From assembly GCA_031216755.1 (NCBI GenBank), contig JARUHG010000001.1:930001-994000 (forward strand): DNA of 64,000 bases. Reading direction: 5' to 3'. Origin of the DNA: Lysobacter arvi (GTDB taxonomy: Bacteria; Pseudomonadota; Gammaproteobacteria; Xanthomonadales; Xanthomonadaceae). Positions within the stretch are counted from its first letter, which is position 1, and every line of letters begins with the position of its first letter. Of this stretch, positions 28,711-45,377 are shown piece by piece. A program made the translations under genes and the position numbers. The notes below the pieces were generated by a model. It was not told the origin of the DNA, made no database searches, and saw only the letters and a list, made by a program, of their open reading frames with translations.

Positions 28711-29286
28711 TCAGTCGTGGGCGTCGCCGGCAAGGCGCCCCATGAAGCCGCGGTAATGGCGCAGCTCGGCGATGGAATCGCGCACATCGCTCAGCGCGGT
28801 ATGGCGGGCGTCCTTGTTGACGCCGGCCAGCACGTCCGGGGCCCAGCGCCGCGCGAGTTCCTTGATGGTGCTGACGTCCAGGTTGCGATAGTGGAAGTGC
28901 TTCTCCAGGCGCGGCATCAGGCGATGGAGGAAGCGGCGGTCCTGGCAGATCGAGTTGCCGCACATCGGCGACTTGCCCGCGGGCACCCAGCGCTGCAGGA
29001 AGGCGATCGTCCGCGCTTCGGCGTCGGCCAGCGAGACGGAGCTGTCGAGCACGCGCTGCCACAGGCCGGAACGGCCGTGCTGGTTGCGGTTCCACTCGTC
29101 CATCGCTTCCAGCCGCGACAGCGGATGCGAGATCGCCAGTTCCGGTCCTTCGGCGAGCACGTTGAGCTGTTTGTCGGTCACGACCGTGGCGATCTCCAGG
29201 ATGGAATCGCGATCGGTATCCAGCCCGGTCATTTCCAGATCGATCCAGATCAGGTGTTCGTCGTTCGAAGAAGGGACGGCCGCCAT
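28711..29286 (-). CDS. orn: Oligoribonuclease
   Basis: This 191-residue 3'-5' exonuclease degrades 2-5 nt RNA fragments, including pGpG from c-di-GMP breakdown. DEDDh residues are visible: Asp-x-Glu in [11 protein letters not shown] (residues 13-23), Asp in [11 protein letters not shown] and the catalytic His just before it. The family motifs [16 protein letters not shown] and [17 protein letters not shown] are intact. The ATG at 29286 is nearest the conserved start; the frame extends 11 codons upstream. It is convergent with the mscS gene. Confidence 0.96.
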   Translation of the reverse strand: MAAVPSSNDEHLIWIDLEMTGLDTDRDSILEIATVVTDKQLNVLAEGPELAISHPLSRLEAMDEWNRNQHGRSGLWQRVLDSSVSLADAEARTIAFLQRWVPAGKSPMCGNSICQDRRFLHRLMPRLEKHFHYRNLDVSTIKELARRWAPDVLAGVNKDARHTALSDVRDSIAELRHYRGFMGRLAGDAHD

Positions 29287-29367
29287 GCGCTCGCACTGGA
29301 ATGAGGACCGGCGCATCATACAGCCAGCCCGCCCGGCGGCTTCGCGCCGCGCTCACGGAACGCCCGC

Positions 29368-29853
29368 ATGCCCTCGCCCGTCGCGATCGATCCCACGCAC
29401 TACGCCGTCGTCTCGGCCATGATCACCCCGGCGTTCTTCCTGACCGCCGCCAGTTCGATGCAGATCTCGTCGAACAACCGTCTGGCGCGCGTGGTGGACC
29501 GGATGCGCGCGGACATCGAGACCCTCCGCGGGCTGCCGCAGGGCCCGGCACGCGTGGAGCAGGAAGCGCGCATCGCGATCCACCGTCGCCGCTCGTATCT
29601 GGTCCTCGCCGCGGTGCGGATGCTGTACGCCGCGATCAGCGCCTTCGTCGGCACCAGCCTGGGCATCGCGGTGGACGCCTTCTTCGGCTATCGGCTGGAC
29701 CTGGTGCCCACCGGCCTGGCGGTGGTCGGTGTGCTGCTGATGTTCGCCGCATCGCTGTGCCTGGGGCACGAAGCGAAGCTGGGCCTGCGCATGCTCGATC
29801 GCGAACTCGACGAGCAACTCGCGAAGGACAAGCGCGAAGCGCGCGGCGACTGA
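29368..29853 (+). CDS. DUF2721 family membrane protein
   Basis: The 161-residue protein begins with a membrane helix (SAMITPAFFLTAASSMQISSNNRL, a family signature), then a charged cytoplasmic segment with RVVDRMRADIETL, then two further helices (VRMLYAAISAFVGTSLGIAV and AVVGVLLMFAASLCLG). The tail is charged. The function of DUF2721 is unknown. It diverges from orn across 81 bases and converges on tadA. Confidence 0.88.
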   Translation: MPSPVAIDPTHYAVVSAMITPAFFLTAASSMQISSNNRLARVVDRMRADIETLRGLPQGPARVEQEARIAIHRRRSYLVLAAVRMLYAAISAFVGTSLGIAVDAFFGYRLDLVPTGLAVVGVLLMFAASLCLGHEAKLGLRMLDRELDEQLAKDKREARGD

Positions 29854-29947
29854 CAGCCGACGCGTCGCCGCATCTGCGGCTTGGGCTACGCCCCTTATGC
29901 GGGCGGTTCCGGCGAGGGTTCGGGTGTGCGGAAAGGCAGCGCGAGCG

Positions 29948-35048
<5,101 letters not shown>

Positions 35049-35070
35049 CGTTCACGGTCCGGCGCTGCGA

Positions 35071-35100
35071 AAAGCCCCGCATTCGCGGGGCTTCTGCTTT
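35071..35100 (+). terminator. Rho-independent terminator after prpF
   Basis: The arms 35072-35080 and 35085-35093 (AAGCCCCGC / GCGGGGCTT) pair perfectly around ATTC and are followed by CTGCTTT. The run of A before the first arm means it may also act for guaA on the other strand. Confidence 0.8.
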
Positions 35101-35131
35101 CAGGATCGAACGCTCCGGCGCCGAAGCGTCG

Positions 35132-36697
35132 TCACTCCCACTCGATCGTCGCCGGCGGCTTGCCGCTGATGTCGTACACGACGCGCGAGACGCCGCGCAG
35201 CTCGTTGATGATGCGATTGGAAACGCGGCCGAGGAAATCGTACGGCAGGTGCGCCCAGTGCGCGGTCATGAAGTCGATGGTTTCCACCGCGCGCAGCGCG
35301 ATCACCCACTCGTAGGCGCGTGCGTCGCCGACCACGCCGACCGACTTCACCGGCAGGAACACGGCGAACGCCTGGCTGACGCGATCGTAGAGATCGGCCT
35401 TGCGCAGTTCCTCGATGAAGATGTGGTCGGCGCGTGCCAGCAGCTCGGCGTGCTCGCGCTTCACTTCGCCCAGGATGCGCACGCCCAGGCCAGGGCCCGG
35501 GAACGGGTGGCGGTAGACCATCGCGCGCGGCAGGCCGAGCTCGACGCCCAGACGCCGCACTTCGTCCTTGAACAGTTCGCGCAGCGGCTCGACCAGGCCG
35601 AGCTTCATGTCTTCGGGCAGGCCACCCACGTTGTGGTGGCTCTTGATGACGTGCGCCTTGCCGGTCTTGCTGCCAGCCGATTCGATGACGTCCGGATAGA
35701 TCGTGCCCTGCGCCAGCCACTTCGCGTTCTTCAGCTTGGCCGACTCCTCGTCGAAGATCTCGACGAACAGGTTGCCGATGATCTTGCGCTTGGCTTCGGG
35801 ATCCTCGACGCCGGCCAGCGCCTTGAAGTAGCGGTCGGCGGCGTTCACGCGGACGACTTTCACGCCCATGTGCTCGGCGAACATCGCCATCACCTGGTCG
35901 CCTTCGTTCCAGCGCAGCAGGCCGGTGTCGACGAACACGCAGGTGAGCTGCTCGCCGATGGCCTTGTGCAACAGCGCGGCGACGACGGAGGAATCCACGC
36001 CGCCGGACAGGCCGAGGATCACCTCGTCCGAACCGACCTGCTCGCGCACGCGCGCGATCTGGTCTTCGATGATGTTGGCGGCCGTCCACAGCGTCTTGCA
36101 GCCGCAGATCTCGGCGACGAAGCGGCGAAGCAGCGTCTGGCCCTGCTTGGTATGGGTGACTTCCGGATGGAACTGCACGCCGTACCAGCGCTTGTCCTCG
36201 CGGGCCATCGCCGCGACCGGGATGCGGTCGGTGACGGCGGTGACGGTCCAGCCCGGCGGCGCCTTGGCGACGTGGTCGCCGTGGCTCATCCACACGTCGA
36301 TGCGCGGCTCGCCGTCGTGGTCGGTCAGCCCGCCCAGCAGCGCGTCGGGCGCCACCAGTTCGACTTCGGCATGGCCGAACTCGCGCGCGTCGGCGGCCTC
36401 GGTTTCGCCGCCCAGCTGCGCGGCCAGCGTCTGCATGCCGTAGCAGATGCCCAGGATCGGCAATCCGCTGTCGAACACTTCCTGCGGTGCCCTGGGCGCG
36501 CCCTGCTCCGTCGTCGACTCCGGACCGCCCGACAGGATGATGCCCTTCGCGCCGAACGCGGCGATTTCCGCCGGATCGTGGTCCCATGCCCAGATCTCGC
36601 AGTAGACGCCGATCTCGCGGATGCGGCGGGCGATCAGCTGCGTGTACTGCGCGCCGAAGTCGAGGATGAGGATCTTGTCGCTGTGGATGTTGTGCAT
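35132..36697 (-). CDS. guaA: GMP synthase (glutamine-hydrolysing)
   Basis: This 521-residue enzyme turns XMP into GMP. The N-terminal glutaminase domain has the nucleophile in GICYGMQTL (Cys near 85), the ATP pyrophosphatase domain has the P-loop LSGGVDSSV near 230, and the C-terminal dimer domain ends in PPATIEWE, a strict family ending. The ATG at 36697 gives the normal N-terminus ([16 protein letters not shown]); the frame extends 28 codons into a repeat-containing spacer. It follows guaB by 119 bases. Confidence 0.97.
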   Translation of the reverse strand: MHNIHSDKILILDFGAQYTQLIARRIREIGVYCEIWAWDHDPAEIAAFGAKGIILSGGPESTTEQGAPRAPQEVFDSGLPILGICYGMQTLAAQLGGETEAADAREFGHAEVELVAPDALLGGLTDHDGEPRIDVWMSHGDHVAKAPPGWTVTAVTDRIPVAAMAREDKRWYGVQFHPEVTHTKQGQTLLRRFVAEICGCKTLWTAANIIEDQIARVREQVGSDEVILGLSGGVDSSVVAALLHKAIGEQLTCVFVDTGLLRWNEGDQVMAMFAEHMGVKVVRVNAADRYFKALAGVEDPEAKRKIIGNLFVEIFDEESAKLKNAKWLAQGTIYPDVIESAGSKTGKAHVIKSHHNVGGLPEDMKLGLVEPLRELFKDEVRRLGVELGLPRAMVYRHPFPGPGLGVRILGEVKREHAELLARADHIFIEELRKADLYDRVSQAFAVFLPVKSVGVVGDARAYEWVIALRAVETIDFMTAHWAHLPYDFLGRVSNRIINELRGVSRVVYDISGKPPATIEWE

Positions 36698-36703
36698 CGG
36701 GAC

Positions 36704-36809
36704 CGGGACCGGGGACCCGGGAATCGTGTCCCGGTGTCCGTTGAGGTACGTCGAAGGGAATGGGTTCGGCATGTCCAACACGGGCCCGGGTCCCGAGTCC
36801 CCGGTCCCG
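36704..36809. repeat. GC-rich imperfect inverted repeat between guaB and guaA
   Basis: The 19-base arms 36704-36722 and 36791-36809 are complementary except at one position, around a 68-base centre containing smaller palindromes. The GGGACC-rich core resembles the element before the thiolase gene at 54013, suggesting a dispersed repeat family. It may modulate guaA expression from the guaB transcript. Confidence 0.75.
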
Positions 36810-36816
36810 ACGAGCG

Positions 36817-38382
<1,566 letters not shown>

Positions 38383-38479
38383 TTAGCGATCCGCGTTGCG
38401 GATCACGTCCCGCACGTGCGCCGCACCCGCGTCCCGCGGCCTGCGGCCGACCGCCCCGGGGGAAGGCAACGAAGCGGAA

Positions 38480-39385
38480 CTACTTGACCGCGTGCCACCC
38501 GCGCCCCGAATCGGCGGCCTCGGCGGCCTCCAGCGTGTTCTGCATCAGCGTGGCCACCGTCATGGGGCCGACGCCGCCCGGGACCGGCGTGATCCAGCTG
38601 GCGCGCTGGGCGGCCGCTTCGAAGCCCACGTCGCCGACCAGGCGGCCGTCGTCGAGACGGTTGATGCCCACGTCGATCACCACCGCGCCCGGCTTGACCC
38701 ATTCACCCGGGATCAGGCCCGGGCGGCCCACCGCGACGACGAGGATGTCGGCGCCGCGGATCGACGCCTCCAGCACCTGCGGCGGCGTGAACTTGTGGCA
38801 GCTGGTGACCGTGCAGCCGGCGATCAGCAGCTCCAGCGCCATCGGACGCCCGACGTGGTTGGAGACGCCCACGATCGTCGCGCTCTGCCCGCGCACGGGG
38901 CGATCGGTATAGGCCAGCAGCGTGGTGATGCCGCGCGGCGTGCAGGGTCGCAGGCCGAACTGGCGCAGCGCGAGGTGCCCGACGTTTTCCGGATGGAAGC
39001 CGTCCACGTCCTTGCGCGGGTCGATGCGGTGAATCAGCTCGGTCGCATCGCGACGGTCCGGCAGCGGCAGCTGCACCAGGATCCCGTGGACGTCCGGATC
39101 GGCGTTGAGCCGGTCGATCAGCGCGAGCAGTTCGTCGTTGCCGGTGTCCGCCGGCAGGTCGTAGTCGATCGCGCGGATGCCCACCTTCTGCGCCGCACGC
39201 CGTTTGTTCTTCACGTAGACGCTGGACGCCGGGTCGTTGCCGACCAGCACCACCGCCAGCCCCGGGCGCGACTTGCCGGCGGCGACGCGTGCATCGACGC
39301 GGCCCTTGAGCGTATCGAGCAGGTCTTCGGCGATGCGCTTGCCGTCGAGGATGCGGGCCGGTGCCTGGGTCGTGGAGACGGTCAT
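38480..39385 (-). CDS. folD: Bifunctional methylenetetrahydrofolate dehydrogenase/cyclohydrolase
   Basis: This 301-residue enzyme interconverts methylene-, methenyl- and formyl-tetrahydrofolate. Signatures are [16 protein letters not shown] with the catalytic lysine near 60, QLPLPDRRD, the NADP-binding [15 protein letters not shown] and the C-terminal [16 protein letters not shown]. The length and order are standard. It precedes guaB in the same direction with about 205 bases between, likely transcribed separately, although both feed purine synthesis. Confidence 0.97.
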   Translation of the reverse strand: MTVSTTQAPARILDGKRIAEDLLDTLKGRVDARVAAGKSRPGLAVVLVGNDPASSVYVKNKRRAAQKVGIRAIDYDLPADTGNDELLALIDRLNADPDVHGILVQLPLPDRRDATELIHRIDPRKDVDGFHPENVGHLALRQFGLRPCTPRGITTLLAYTDRPVRGQSATIVGVSNHVGRPMALELLIAGCTVTSCHKFTPPQVLEASIRGADILVVAVGRPGLIPGEWVKPGAVVIDVGINRLDDGRLVGDVGFEAAAQRASWITPVPGGVGPMTVATLMQNTLEAAEAADSGRGWHAVK

Positions 39386-39534
39386 GCCTTGGGCTGGAGT
39401 ACAGTCGGGACGTGCATTATCGCCCGAGTCGGGATTTGGAAGTCGGGATTCGGCATTCGCAGGAGCGGTGGCGCGGCCCCGGCCCGATCGCCGCTTGCGG
39501 ACCCGAACACCCTATCCCGAATCCGGAGACACCC

Positions 39535-39846
39535 ATGACCGAGACCGATTTCGAAACCACCCAGATCCAAGCCGCGGCCTTCCGGCGCCTGCTGCAGCAC
39601 CTGCTCCAGGAGCGGCCCGACGTGCAGAACATCGACCTGATGATCAACGCCGGGTTCTGCCGCAACTGCCTGGCCGACTGGTATCGCGAAGCCGCCGAAC
39701 AGCGCGGCATCACGATGACCAAGGACGAGGCGCGCGAGGCCATCTACGGCATGCCCTTCGCGCAGTGGAAGGCGCAGCACCAGCGCGAAGCCACGCCCGA
39801 ACAGCTGGCCGCCTTCGAGGCGGCGCAACGCCGGCACGCGGGATGA
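39535..39846 (+). CDS. DUF1244 family protein
   Basis: This 103-residue protein has the DUF1244 core LLQHLLQERPDVQNIDLMINAGFCRNCLADWYREA, with a Cys-x2-Cys pair, and then DEAREAIYGMPFAQWKAQHQ. The family is conserved in proteobacteria and has no known role. A GGAGAC site precedes the ATG. Its stop overlaps the hydrolase start by four bases. Confidence 0.92.
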   Translation: MTETDFETTQIQAAAFRRLLQHLLQERPDVQNIDLMINAGFCRNCLADWYREAAEQRGITMTKDEAREAIYGMPFAQWKAQHQREATPEQLAAFEAAQRRHAG

Positions 39847-40622
39847 GCGCCATCCGGCGGCAGTGGCTCGGATGGGCGGCGCTGCCGGTGCTGGGCTATG
39901 CCGGCGTGGTCGCGTGGCTGTTCTCCAAGCAGCGGGACCTGATCTACCTGCCCGAAGGCACACGTATTGATGTCGCGCAGACCGATTTCGCGCTGCCCCG
40001 TGGCGACGTCCAGCTGCACGGCTGGGTGCTTCATCCGCAGGCGTCGCGGCCGGTGATCTATTTCGGCGGGAACGCCGAAGGCATCCAGCATCGTCGCGAT
40101 ATGCTCGACCGCCTGCTGCCGCATCGCCCGGTGTATCTCGTCTCCTACCGTGGCTATGGCGCCAGCGGCGGGGAGCCGAGCGAAGCGGCGCTGTTCGCCG
40201 ATGCGCTGGCGCTGTTCGACGAGGTACGTTCGCGCCATCCGGACGAACCGATCGCGGTGATCGGCTCCAGCCTCGGCAGCGGCGTGGCGAGTTACGTGGC
40301 CAGCCAGCGCGACGTGTCCCAACTGGTCCTGGTCGCGCCGTTCGACAGCCTGGCCGCGGTGGCCCGCGTGCACTACCCCGCGCTGCCGGTGCGGTGGATC
40401 ATCCGCGACCGCTTCGATTCGATCGACCGGCTGCGTGGTTACGAGGGCGACGTCATGGTGGTGCGCGCCTCGCTGGACACGGTCGTGCCGCCCGCCAACA
40501 CCAACCGCCTGATCGCCGCGCTGGGCAAGCCGCCGAAGATCGTCGACCTGCCACAGGCGGGGCACAACACGATCAGCGGCGACCCGGTGTTCGAGCAGGC
40601 GCTCGCGGATTTCCTGCGTTGA
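39843..40622 (+). CDS. Alpha/beta hydrolase with N-terminal membrane anchor
   Basis: This 259-residue protein has an N-terminal hydrophobic helix (WLGWAALPVLGYAGVVAWLF) and an alpha/beta-hydrolase domain with the nucleophile elbow GSSLGSG near residue 140. The charge-relay Asp lies near RASLDTVVPP and the catalytic His in QAGHNT. It resembles the BEM46/YfhR group of membrane-tethered serine hydrolases, whose substrates are unknown. Overlap with the DUF1244 gene (ATGA) indicates translational coupling. Confidence 0.9.
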   Translation: MSAIRRQWLGWAALPVLGYAGVVAWLFSKQRDLIYLPEGTRIDVAQTDFALPRGDVQLHGWVLHPQASRPVIYFGGNAEGIQHRRDMLDRLLPHRPVYLVSYRGYGASGGEPSEAALFADALALFDEVRSRHPDEPIAVIGSSLGSGVASYVASQRDVSQLVLVAPFDSLAAVARVHYPALPVRWIIRDRFDSIDRLRGYEGDVMVVRASLDTVVPPANTNRLIAALGKPPKIVDLPQAGHNTISGDPVFEQALADFLR

Positions 40623-40630
40623 CGTAGGCG

Positions 40631-41767
40631 CTAGGCCGCGCAGAACCGCACGTAGTCGATGTAGCCCGGGAACTCGCGCCCGGCCGCGCACACCGGGCAA
40701 TCCGCATCCGCCGACAGCCGCGTCTCGCGGAAGCGCATGCCCATCGCGTCGAAATGCAGCAGGCGGCCCGCCAGCGGTTCGCCGACCCCGAGGATGAGCT
40801 TGAGGGCCTCGGTCGCCTGCAGCAGGCCGATCACGCCCGGCAGCACGCCGAGCACGCCGGCTTCGGCGCAGTTGGGCGCGGCCTCCGGCGGCGGGGGCTC
40901 CGGGAACAGGCAGCGGTAGCATGGCGCGTGCCCGCGATGGCGCCCCGCGTCGAACACGCTCACCTGCCCCTCGAAGCGATGCACCGCGCCGTACACCAAG
41001 GGCTTGCCGAGTTTCACGCAGGCGTCGTTGAGCAGGTAACGCACCGGGAAGTTGTCCGCGCCATCGATGACGACGTCGGCACCCTCGATCAGCTGCTCCA
41101 CGTTCTCGGCCGTGATGCGCGCCTGCAACGTGTCGACCTGCACCGACGGATTCAACGCCGCCAGGGCGGCGCGCGCCGATTCGACCTTCGGCGAGCCGAT
41201 GCGGGCTTCGGTATGCAGGATCTGCCGCTGCAGATTGCTGCGATCGACGACGTCGTCGTCCGCCAGCACCAGGCTGCCCACGCCCGCGGCCGCAAGGTAG
41301 AACGCCGCCGGCGAGCCCAGCCCGCCCGCGCCGACCATCGCGATGCGCGCGGCCTGCAGCTTGCGCTGCCCCGCTTCGCCCACTTCGGGCAGGCGCAGAT
41401 GGCGCGAATAGCGATCGTAGAAATCGAAGTCGCGTTCGTCGCGCGTGATCGGCAGTCCATCGGCGATCCAGCGCGTCGTCCCGCCATCGACCGAGGCCAC
41501 GCGCGAATAGCCGGCCGCAAGCAGCGCCTGCGCCGCCTTCATCGAGCGCGCACCGGACTGGCAGATCACCAGCACGTCGGCGTCGCGGTCGGGCAGCGCC
41601 GCCTGCGGATCGGCTTCCAGCTCGCCGCGCGCGATGCCGAGCGCACCTTCCGCGAAGCCGGTCGCGCGTTCGTGCGATTCACGCACGTCGACGAGCACCG
41701 CGCCTTCGCGCTGGCGACGCCGGGCATCGGCGGGAGTGACGAGTTCGACGTGCGCGGCGGTGTTCAT
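40631..41767 (-). CDS. moeB: Rhodanese-MoeB fusion, molybdopterin-synthase adenylyltransferase
   Basis: This 378-residue protein adenylates the C-terminus of the MoaD-type sulfur carrier. Residues 1-100 form a rhodanese domain with the active-site VICQSGARSMKA (Cys near 67). The E1-like domain begins near FYDRYSRHLRLPEVG and has the ATP loop GAGGLGSPAAFYLAAAG. The zinc cysteines are in CYRC and CPVC. In many E1-rhodanese proteins the rhodanese is C-terminal; here it is N-terminal. The ATG at 41767 is followed 55 bases upstream by moeA, so the genes belong to one minus-strand cluster. Confidence 0.93.
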   Translation of the reverse strand: MNTAAHVELVTPADARRRQREGAVLVDVRESHERATGFAEGALGIARGELEADPQAALPDRDADVLVICQSGARSMKAAQALLAAGYSRVASVDGGTTRWIADGLPITRDERDFDFYDRYSRHLRLPEVGEAGQRKLQAARIAMVGAGGLGSPAAFYLAAAGVGSLVLADDDVVDRSNLQRQILHTEARIGSPKVESARAALAALNPSVQVDTLQARITAENVEQLIEGADVVIDGADNFPVRYLLNDACVKLGKPLVYGAVHRFEGQVSVFDAGRHRGHAPCYRCLFPEPPPPEAAPNCAEAGVLGVLPGVIGLLQATEALKLILGVGEPLAGRLLHFDAMGMRFRETRLSADADCPVCAAGREFPGYIDYVRFCAA

Positions 41768-41822
41768 GGGACGATTATCGCCTCGAAGGGTCAGCGGGGA
41801 ACGCACCTTGCGTGCCTTCGGA

Positions 41823-43043
41823 TCATACGTAGCGCAGGATCTCCACGACGCTCCCGGCGGCCAAACGCTGCGGTCCATCGGGCACCACGATCAGGGCGTT
41901 CGACTCGCCCACCGCCCGCAGGCGGTGCGAACCGACGGCAGGATTCGGATCGGCGCGCAGTACGCCGTGTTCGTCGCAGAACACGCGTGCACGCTGGAAT
42001 TCCCGGCGCGCATGGGACTTCTCGATCGGTGCGACGAGTTGCGCGCGCTCGGCGTCGCGCGCTTCCGAACGCCCCTGCAACGCATCGATGAGCGTGCGAC
42101 CGAAGCCGAGGAACGTCGCGAACACCGACACCGGATTGCCCGGCAGCGCGAGCACGCGCGCCTGGTCGAGGCTGCCGAACAGCACCGGCATGCCCGGCTT
42201 CATCCGCACCTTCCAGAAATGCACCTGGCCGAACTGCTGCAGCACGGCCGGGATGTGGTCCTTCTCGCCGGCCGACACGGCGCCGCACGTCACGATCAGA
42301 TCGAACGCGCAACCGGCATCGCGCAGCGCGATCTCGACCTGTCGGGGATCGTCGGGCAGGCGCGGCCACGCAGTGGGCTCCAGGCCTTCGGCGCGCAGCA
42401 GGCCCATCAGCAGCTCGCGGTTGCTGTCGTAGATCTCGCCTGGCGCCAGCGACAGGCCGGGTTCGACGAGTTCGTCGCCGCTGCTGAAGACGGCGACGGT
42501 CGGCCTGCGAAACACGGTAAGCGACGGCACCCCGAGGGACGCGGCCAGCGACGCGCGCGCGGGCGTCAGGCGCTGGCCCGCCTGCAGCACGCATTCGCCG
42601 GCCTGCACGTCCTCGCCCGCGCGGCGCAGGTTCGCACCGGCGGCGGACGGCCGCGCAAGGATCACGACCCGGCCGGCGTCCTCGCGGGTGTTTTCCTTGA
42701 TGACGACGGTGTCGGCACCGGTCGGCATCGGTGCACCGGTGGTGATGCGCACGCACTCCCCTTCGCCCACCGTGATGTCGCGCGCGCGGCCGGCAAACTG
42801 CTCGTCGACCAGGTGCAGCGCGGTCTCGCCTTCGCCCAGGTCCGCATGGCGCAACGCGAAGCCGTCCATCGCGCTGTTGTCGAAGGGCGGCAGCGCGATC
42901 GGCGCCACGACGTCCGCCGCCAGGATGCGGCCGTGCGCGCGCGAAAGCGGCAGCGTTTCGGTGTCGACGCGGTGCTTCGCCGCCACTTCGCGAATGATCG
43001 CGATGGCATCGTCGAAGGCGAGCTGGGTGGGAAAGTCGGTCAT
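41823..43043 (-). CDS. moeA: Molybdopterin molybdenumtransferase
   Basis: This 406-residue enzyme inserts molybdate into adenylated molybdopterin. Family motifs are PPFDNSAMDGFALR near residue 52, TTGAPMPTGADTVV near 102, VFSSGDELVEPG near 185 and the MogA-like LPGNPVSVFATFLGF near 290. The start overlaps the mobA stop by four bases, so mobA-moeA are translationally coupled. Confidence 0.96.
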   Translation of the reverse strand: MTDFPTQLAFDDAIAIIREVAAKHRVDTETLPLSRAHGRILAADVVAPIALPPFDNSAMDGFALRHADLGEGETALHLVDEQFAGRARDITVGEGECVRITTGAPMPTGADTVVIKENTREDAGRVVILARPSAAGANLRRAGEDVQAGECVLQAGQRLTPARASLAASLGVPSLTVFRRPTVAVFSSGDELVEPGLSLAPGEIYDSNRELLMGLLRAEGLEPTAWPRLPDDPRQVEIALRDAGCAFDLIVTCGAVSAGEKDHIPAVLQQFGQVHFWKVRMKPGMPVLFGSLDQARVLALPGNPVSVFATFLGFGRTLIDALQGRSEARDAERAQLVAPIEKSHARREFQRARVFCDEHGVLRADPNPAVGSHRLRAVGESNALIVVPDGPQRLAAGSVVEILRYV

Positions 43044-43648
43044 GCGTGCGATTCGTCGGACGGGCGCGGCACCGCGCCGGCGGCGGCGAGGTCCTGCGGC
43101 GTGTTGAGGTTGCCGAAGCGTACGCCGTCCAGTCGCACCGCCAACATGCGAAGACGCCGCTGCAGCGGATGGACGGCAAGTTCGCGCGAGGCCAGCGCAT
43201 GCGTCGCGGCGTCGCGCAACGCCAGCGTCGGCCACAAGGCGACGAGCGGCTGCGGGCCGTCGTCGTCGACGGCGAACGCGCCGTAGGGATGGGCGGCGGC
43301 GCCCAGGCTCGGAAGGAGACCATCGTTCACGCCGACCAGATCGACCGGCAACGTGAGCAGCCAGGGGGTCCCGCACGCGGCGGCGAGTGCATCGAGGCCG
43401 GCCAGCGGGCCGAGATCGCCCGCGGAGCGGTCGGCTACGACGTGAAGGCCGATGCGCTCGTAGCGTTCGAGATGCCGGTTGGCGCTGATCAGTATCGCGC
43501 CCGTTCCATCGGCGAAACGACGCCGCCAGCGCTCGACCTGCGCGAGGCCGTCGCGCTGCAGCCAGGCCTTGTCGACGCCGCCGAGCCGGCTCGCGCGACC
43601 GCCGGCGAGGATACCGAGGGTGATGTCGCTGGCGGGAATGGGCGGCAT
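43040..43648 (-). CDS. mobA: Molybdenum cofactor guanylyltransferase
   Basis: This 202-residue enzyme joins GMP to molybdopterin to make the MGD cofactor. The nucleotide-binding signature appears as GILAGGRASRLGGVDKAWL, and the region GDLGPLAGLDALAAACGTPWLLTLPVD is typical of the fold. The ATG at 43648 gives a start close to the conserved motif; an ATG 13 codons upstream would add arginine-rich residues. It is the first gene of mobA-moeA-moeB. Confidence 0.93.
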   Translation of the reverse strand: MPPIPASDITLGILAGGRASRLGGVDKAWLQRDGLAQVERWRRRFADGTGAILISANRHLERYERIGLHVVADRSAGDLGPLAGLDALAAACGTPWLLTLPVDLVGVNDGLLPSLGAAAHPYGAFAVDDDGPQPLVALWPTLALRDAATHALASRELAVHPLQRRLRMLAVRLDGVRFGNLNTPQDLAAAGAVPRPSDESHA

Positions 43649-43758
43649 GCGCGAAGTGTACGGCGCGCTTGCGCGCCCTGCCCCCATGCGCGATCCGTTC
43701 GCAGCCGCTTGCGAGCGTGCGCGATCCGTGCGCTGCGGGCGGAAAACGCGTGGCTGCG

Positions 43759-45159
43759 TTACTTGCCCTTCTTCACGTGCCGCATCATGCGGCGCTTCTT
43801 CGCGACCTGGCGTTCGGTCAGCACGTTCTTCTTGCCTTCGTACGGATTCGCGCCTTCCTTGAACACGAAGCGCACGGGCGTGCCGACCAGCTTGAAGCGC
43901 TTGCGGAAGAAATTTTCCAGGTAACGCTTGTAACTGTCGGTCAGCGTGCGCAGGCGCGTGCCGTGCACGACGAACGTGGGCGGATTGTTCGCCGCCGGAT
44001 GCGCGTAGCGCAGCTTGGCGACATGGCCGCGCACCGTCGGAGGCGGGTTGGTTTCGTACGCGACTTCCAGCGCCTTGTTCACTTCGCTGGTGCTGAACTC
44101 ATGCGTCGCGGACGCATGCGCGCGGTGGATCGCCCGGAACAGTTCGCGCAGGCCGGAGCCGTGCCTGGCGCTGATGCGCACGGCCTCGGCCCATTCGACG
44201 AACCCCAGCTTGCGCGTGAGCAGCGCCTCGGCCTGCTGGCGCTGGTAGTCGGTCAGGCCATCCCACTTGTTGACGGCCACCACCAGCGCGCGTCCGGCGT
44301 CCAGTGCCAGGCCGAGCACGGTGGCGTCCTGGTCGGTGATGCCTTCGCTGGCGTCCAGCATCACCACGGCGACCTGGCACTGCTCGATCGCCTGCAACGT
44401 CTTGACGATGGAGAACTTCTCCACGGCCTCTTCCACCCGCGCCTTGCGACGCACGCCGGCGGTGTCGACCAGGCGGTACAGGCGACCGTCGCGCTCCATG
44501 TCGATGGACACCGAATCGCGCGTGGTGCCCGGCACCTCGGAGGCGATCATCCGCTCCTCGCCGAGCAGCCGGTTGACCAGCGTCGACTTGCCGACGTTCG
44601 GGCGGCCGATGAAAGCCACGCGGATGCGCGACGGATCGCTGTCCAGCTCGATCCCCGCGCCTTCTTCCGGCACGCGCGCGAGCACGCGGTCGATCAGCTC
44701 GTCGATGCCCTGCCGGTGCGCCGAAGACACCGCGATGACGTCGGTGATGCCGTACCGCGCGAACTCGTTGATGGCGGCCTGGGCGTCCAGGCCATCGGTC
44801 TTGTTGACCACGAGCATCGCCGGACGCGAGGTCTTGCGCAGCCACGCGAGGATGTCGTCGTCCAGCGCGGAGGCGCCTTCGCGGCCATCGACGACGAACA
44901 GCACCAGATCGGCTTCTTCCGCGGCCGAGCGGGCCTGCCGAGCGGTCGCGCCGGCCAGGCCCTCGTCCTCGCCGGCGATGCCACCGGTATCGACGATCGC
45001 GAACGGGCGCTTGCCCTCGGGGCGCGCCACGCCGTAGTTGCGGTCGCGCGTGACGCCCGGCTGGTCGTGGACCAGGGCGTCGCGGGTGCGCGTCAGCGCA
45101 TTGAACAACGTGGATTTTCCGACGTTGGGACGGCCAACGAGGGCGACGAGCGGAAGCAT
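43759..45159 (-). CDS. der: Ribosome biogenesis GTPase Der (EngA)
   Basis: This 466-residue protein has two tandem G domains. The first P-loop, [12 protein letters not shown], lies at residues 8-19 and the second, [12 protein letters not shown], near residue 185. Each has its NKxD (VNKTDG, VNKWDG) and DTxG motifs, and a C-terminal KH-like domain ends in a basic [13 protein letters not shown] tail. It is needed for 50S assembly. The ATG at 45159 starts the conserved [13 protein letters not shown] terminator separates it from bamB upstream, so it probably has its own promoter in the spacer. Confidence 0.97.
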   Translation of the reverse strand: MLPLVALVGRPNVGKSTLFNALTRTRDALVHDQPGVTRDRNYGVARPEGKRPFAIVDTGGIAGEDEGLAGATARQARSAAEEADLVLFVVDGREGASALDDDILAWLRKTSRPAMLVVNKTDGLDAQAAINEFARYGITDVIAVSSAHRQGIDELIDRVLARVPEEGAGIELDSDPSRIRVAFIGRPNVGKSTLVNRLLGEERMIASEVPGTTRDSVSIDMERDGRLYRLVDTAGVRRKARVEEAVEKFSIVKTLQAIEQCQVAVVMLDASEGITDQDATVLGLALDAGRALVVAVNKWDGLTDYQRQQAEALLTRKLGFVEWAEAVRISARHGSGLRELFRAIHRAHASATHEFSTSEVNKALEVAYETNPPPTVRGHVAKLRYAHPAANNPPTFVVHGTRLRTLTDSYKRYLENFFRKRFKLVGTPVRFVFKEGANPYEGKKNVLTERQVAKKRRMMRHVKKGK

Positions 45160-45320
45160 GGTGAGGGCCGGTGCGGAGATGGGGGATCGGGAAGCGGAGC
45201 GCGCCATGCCGTGGCGGAAAGCCGCGCGGCGGCCGGCTCCGGCCCGGTCCGTGGGTTCATCGGGGTACGGCATGATGACGGGGCGGGCGTAAAAAGGGAA
45301 ACCCGCCGGGACCGTTCACG

Positions 45321-45352
45321 AAAAACGGCCCGGATTCGCACCCGGGCCGTTT
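45321..45352 (-). terminator. Rho-independent terminator after bamB
   Basis: On the minus strand AAACGGCCCGG pairs with CCGGGCCGTTT around an eight-base loop and runs into TTTTT. It lies 25 bases beyond the bamB stop. Confidence 0.88.
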
Positions 45353-45377
45353 CGGTCGTGAAGCCTGCCGTGGAGTT

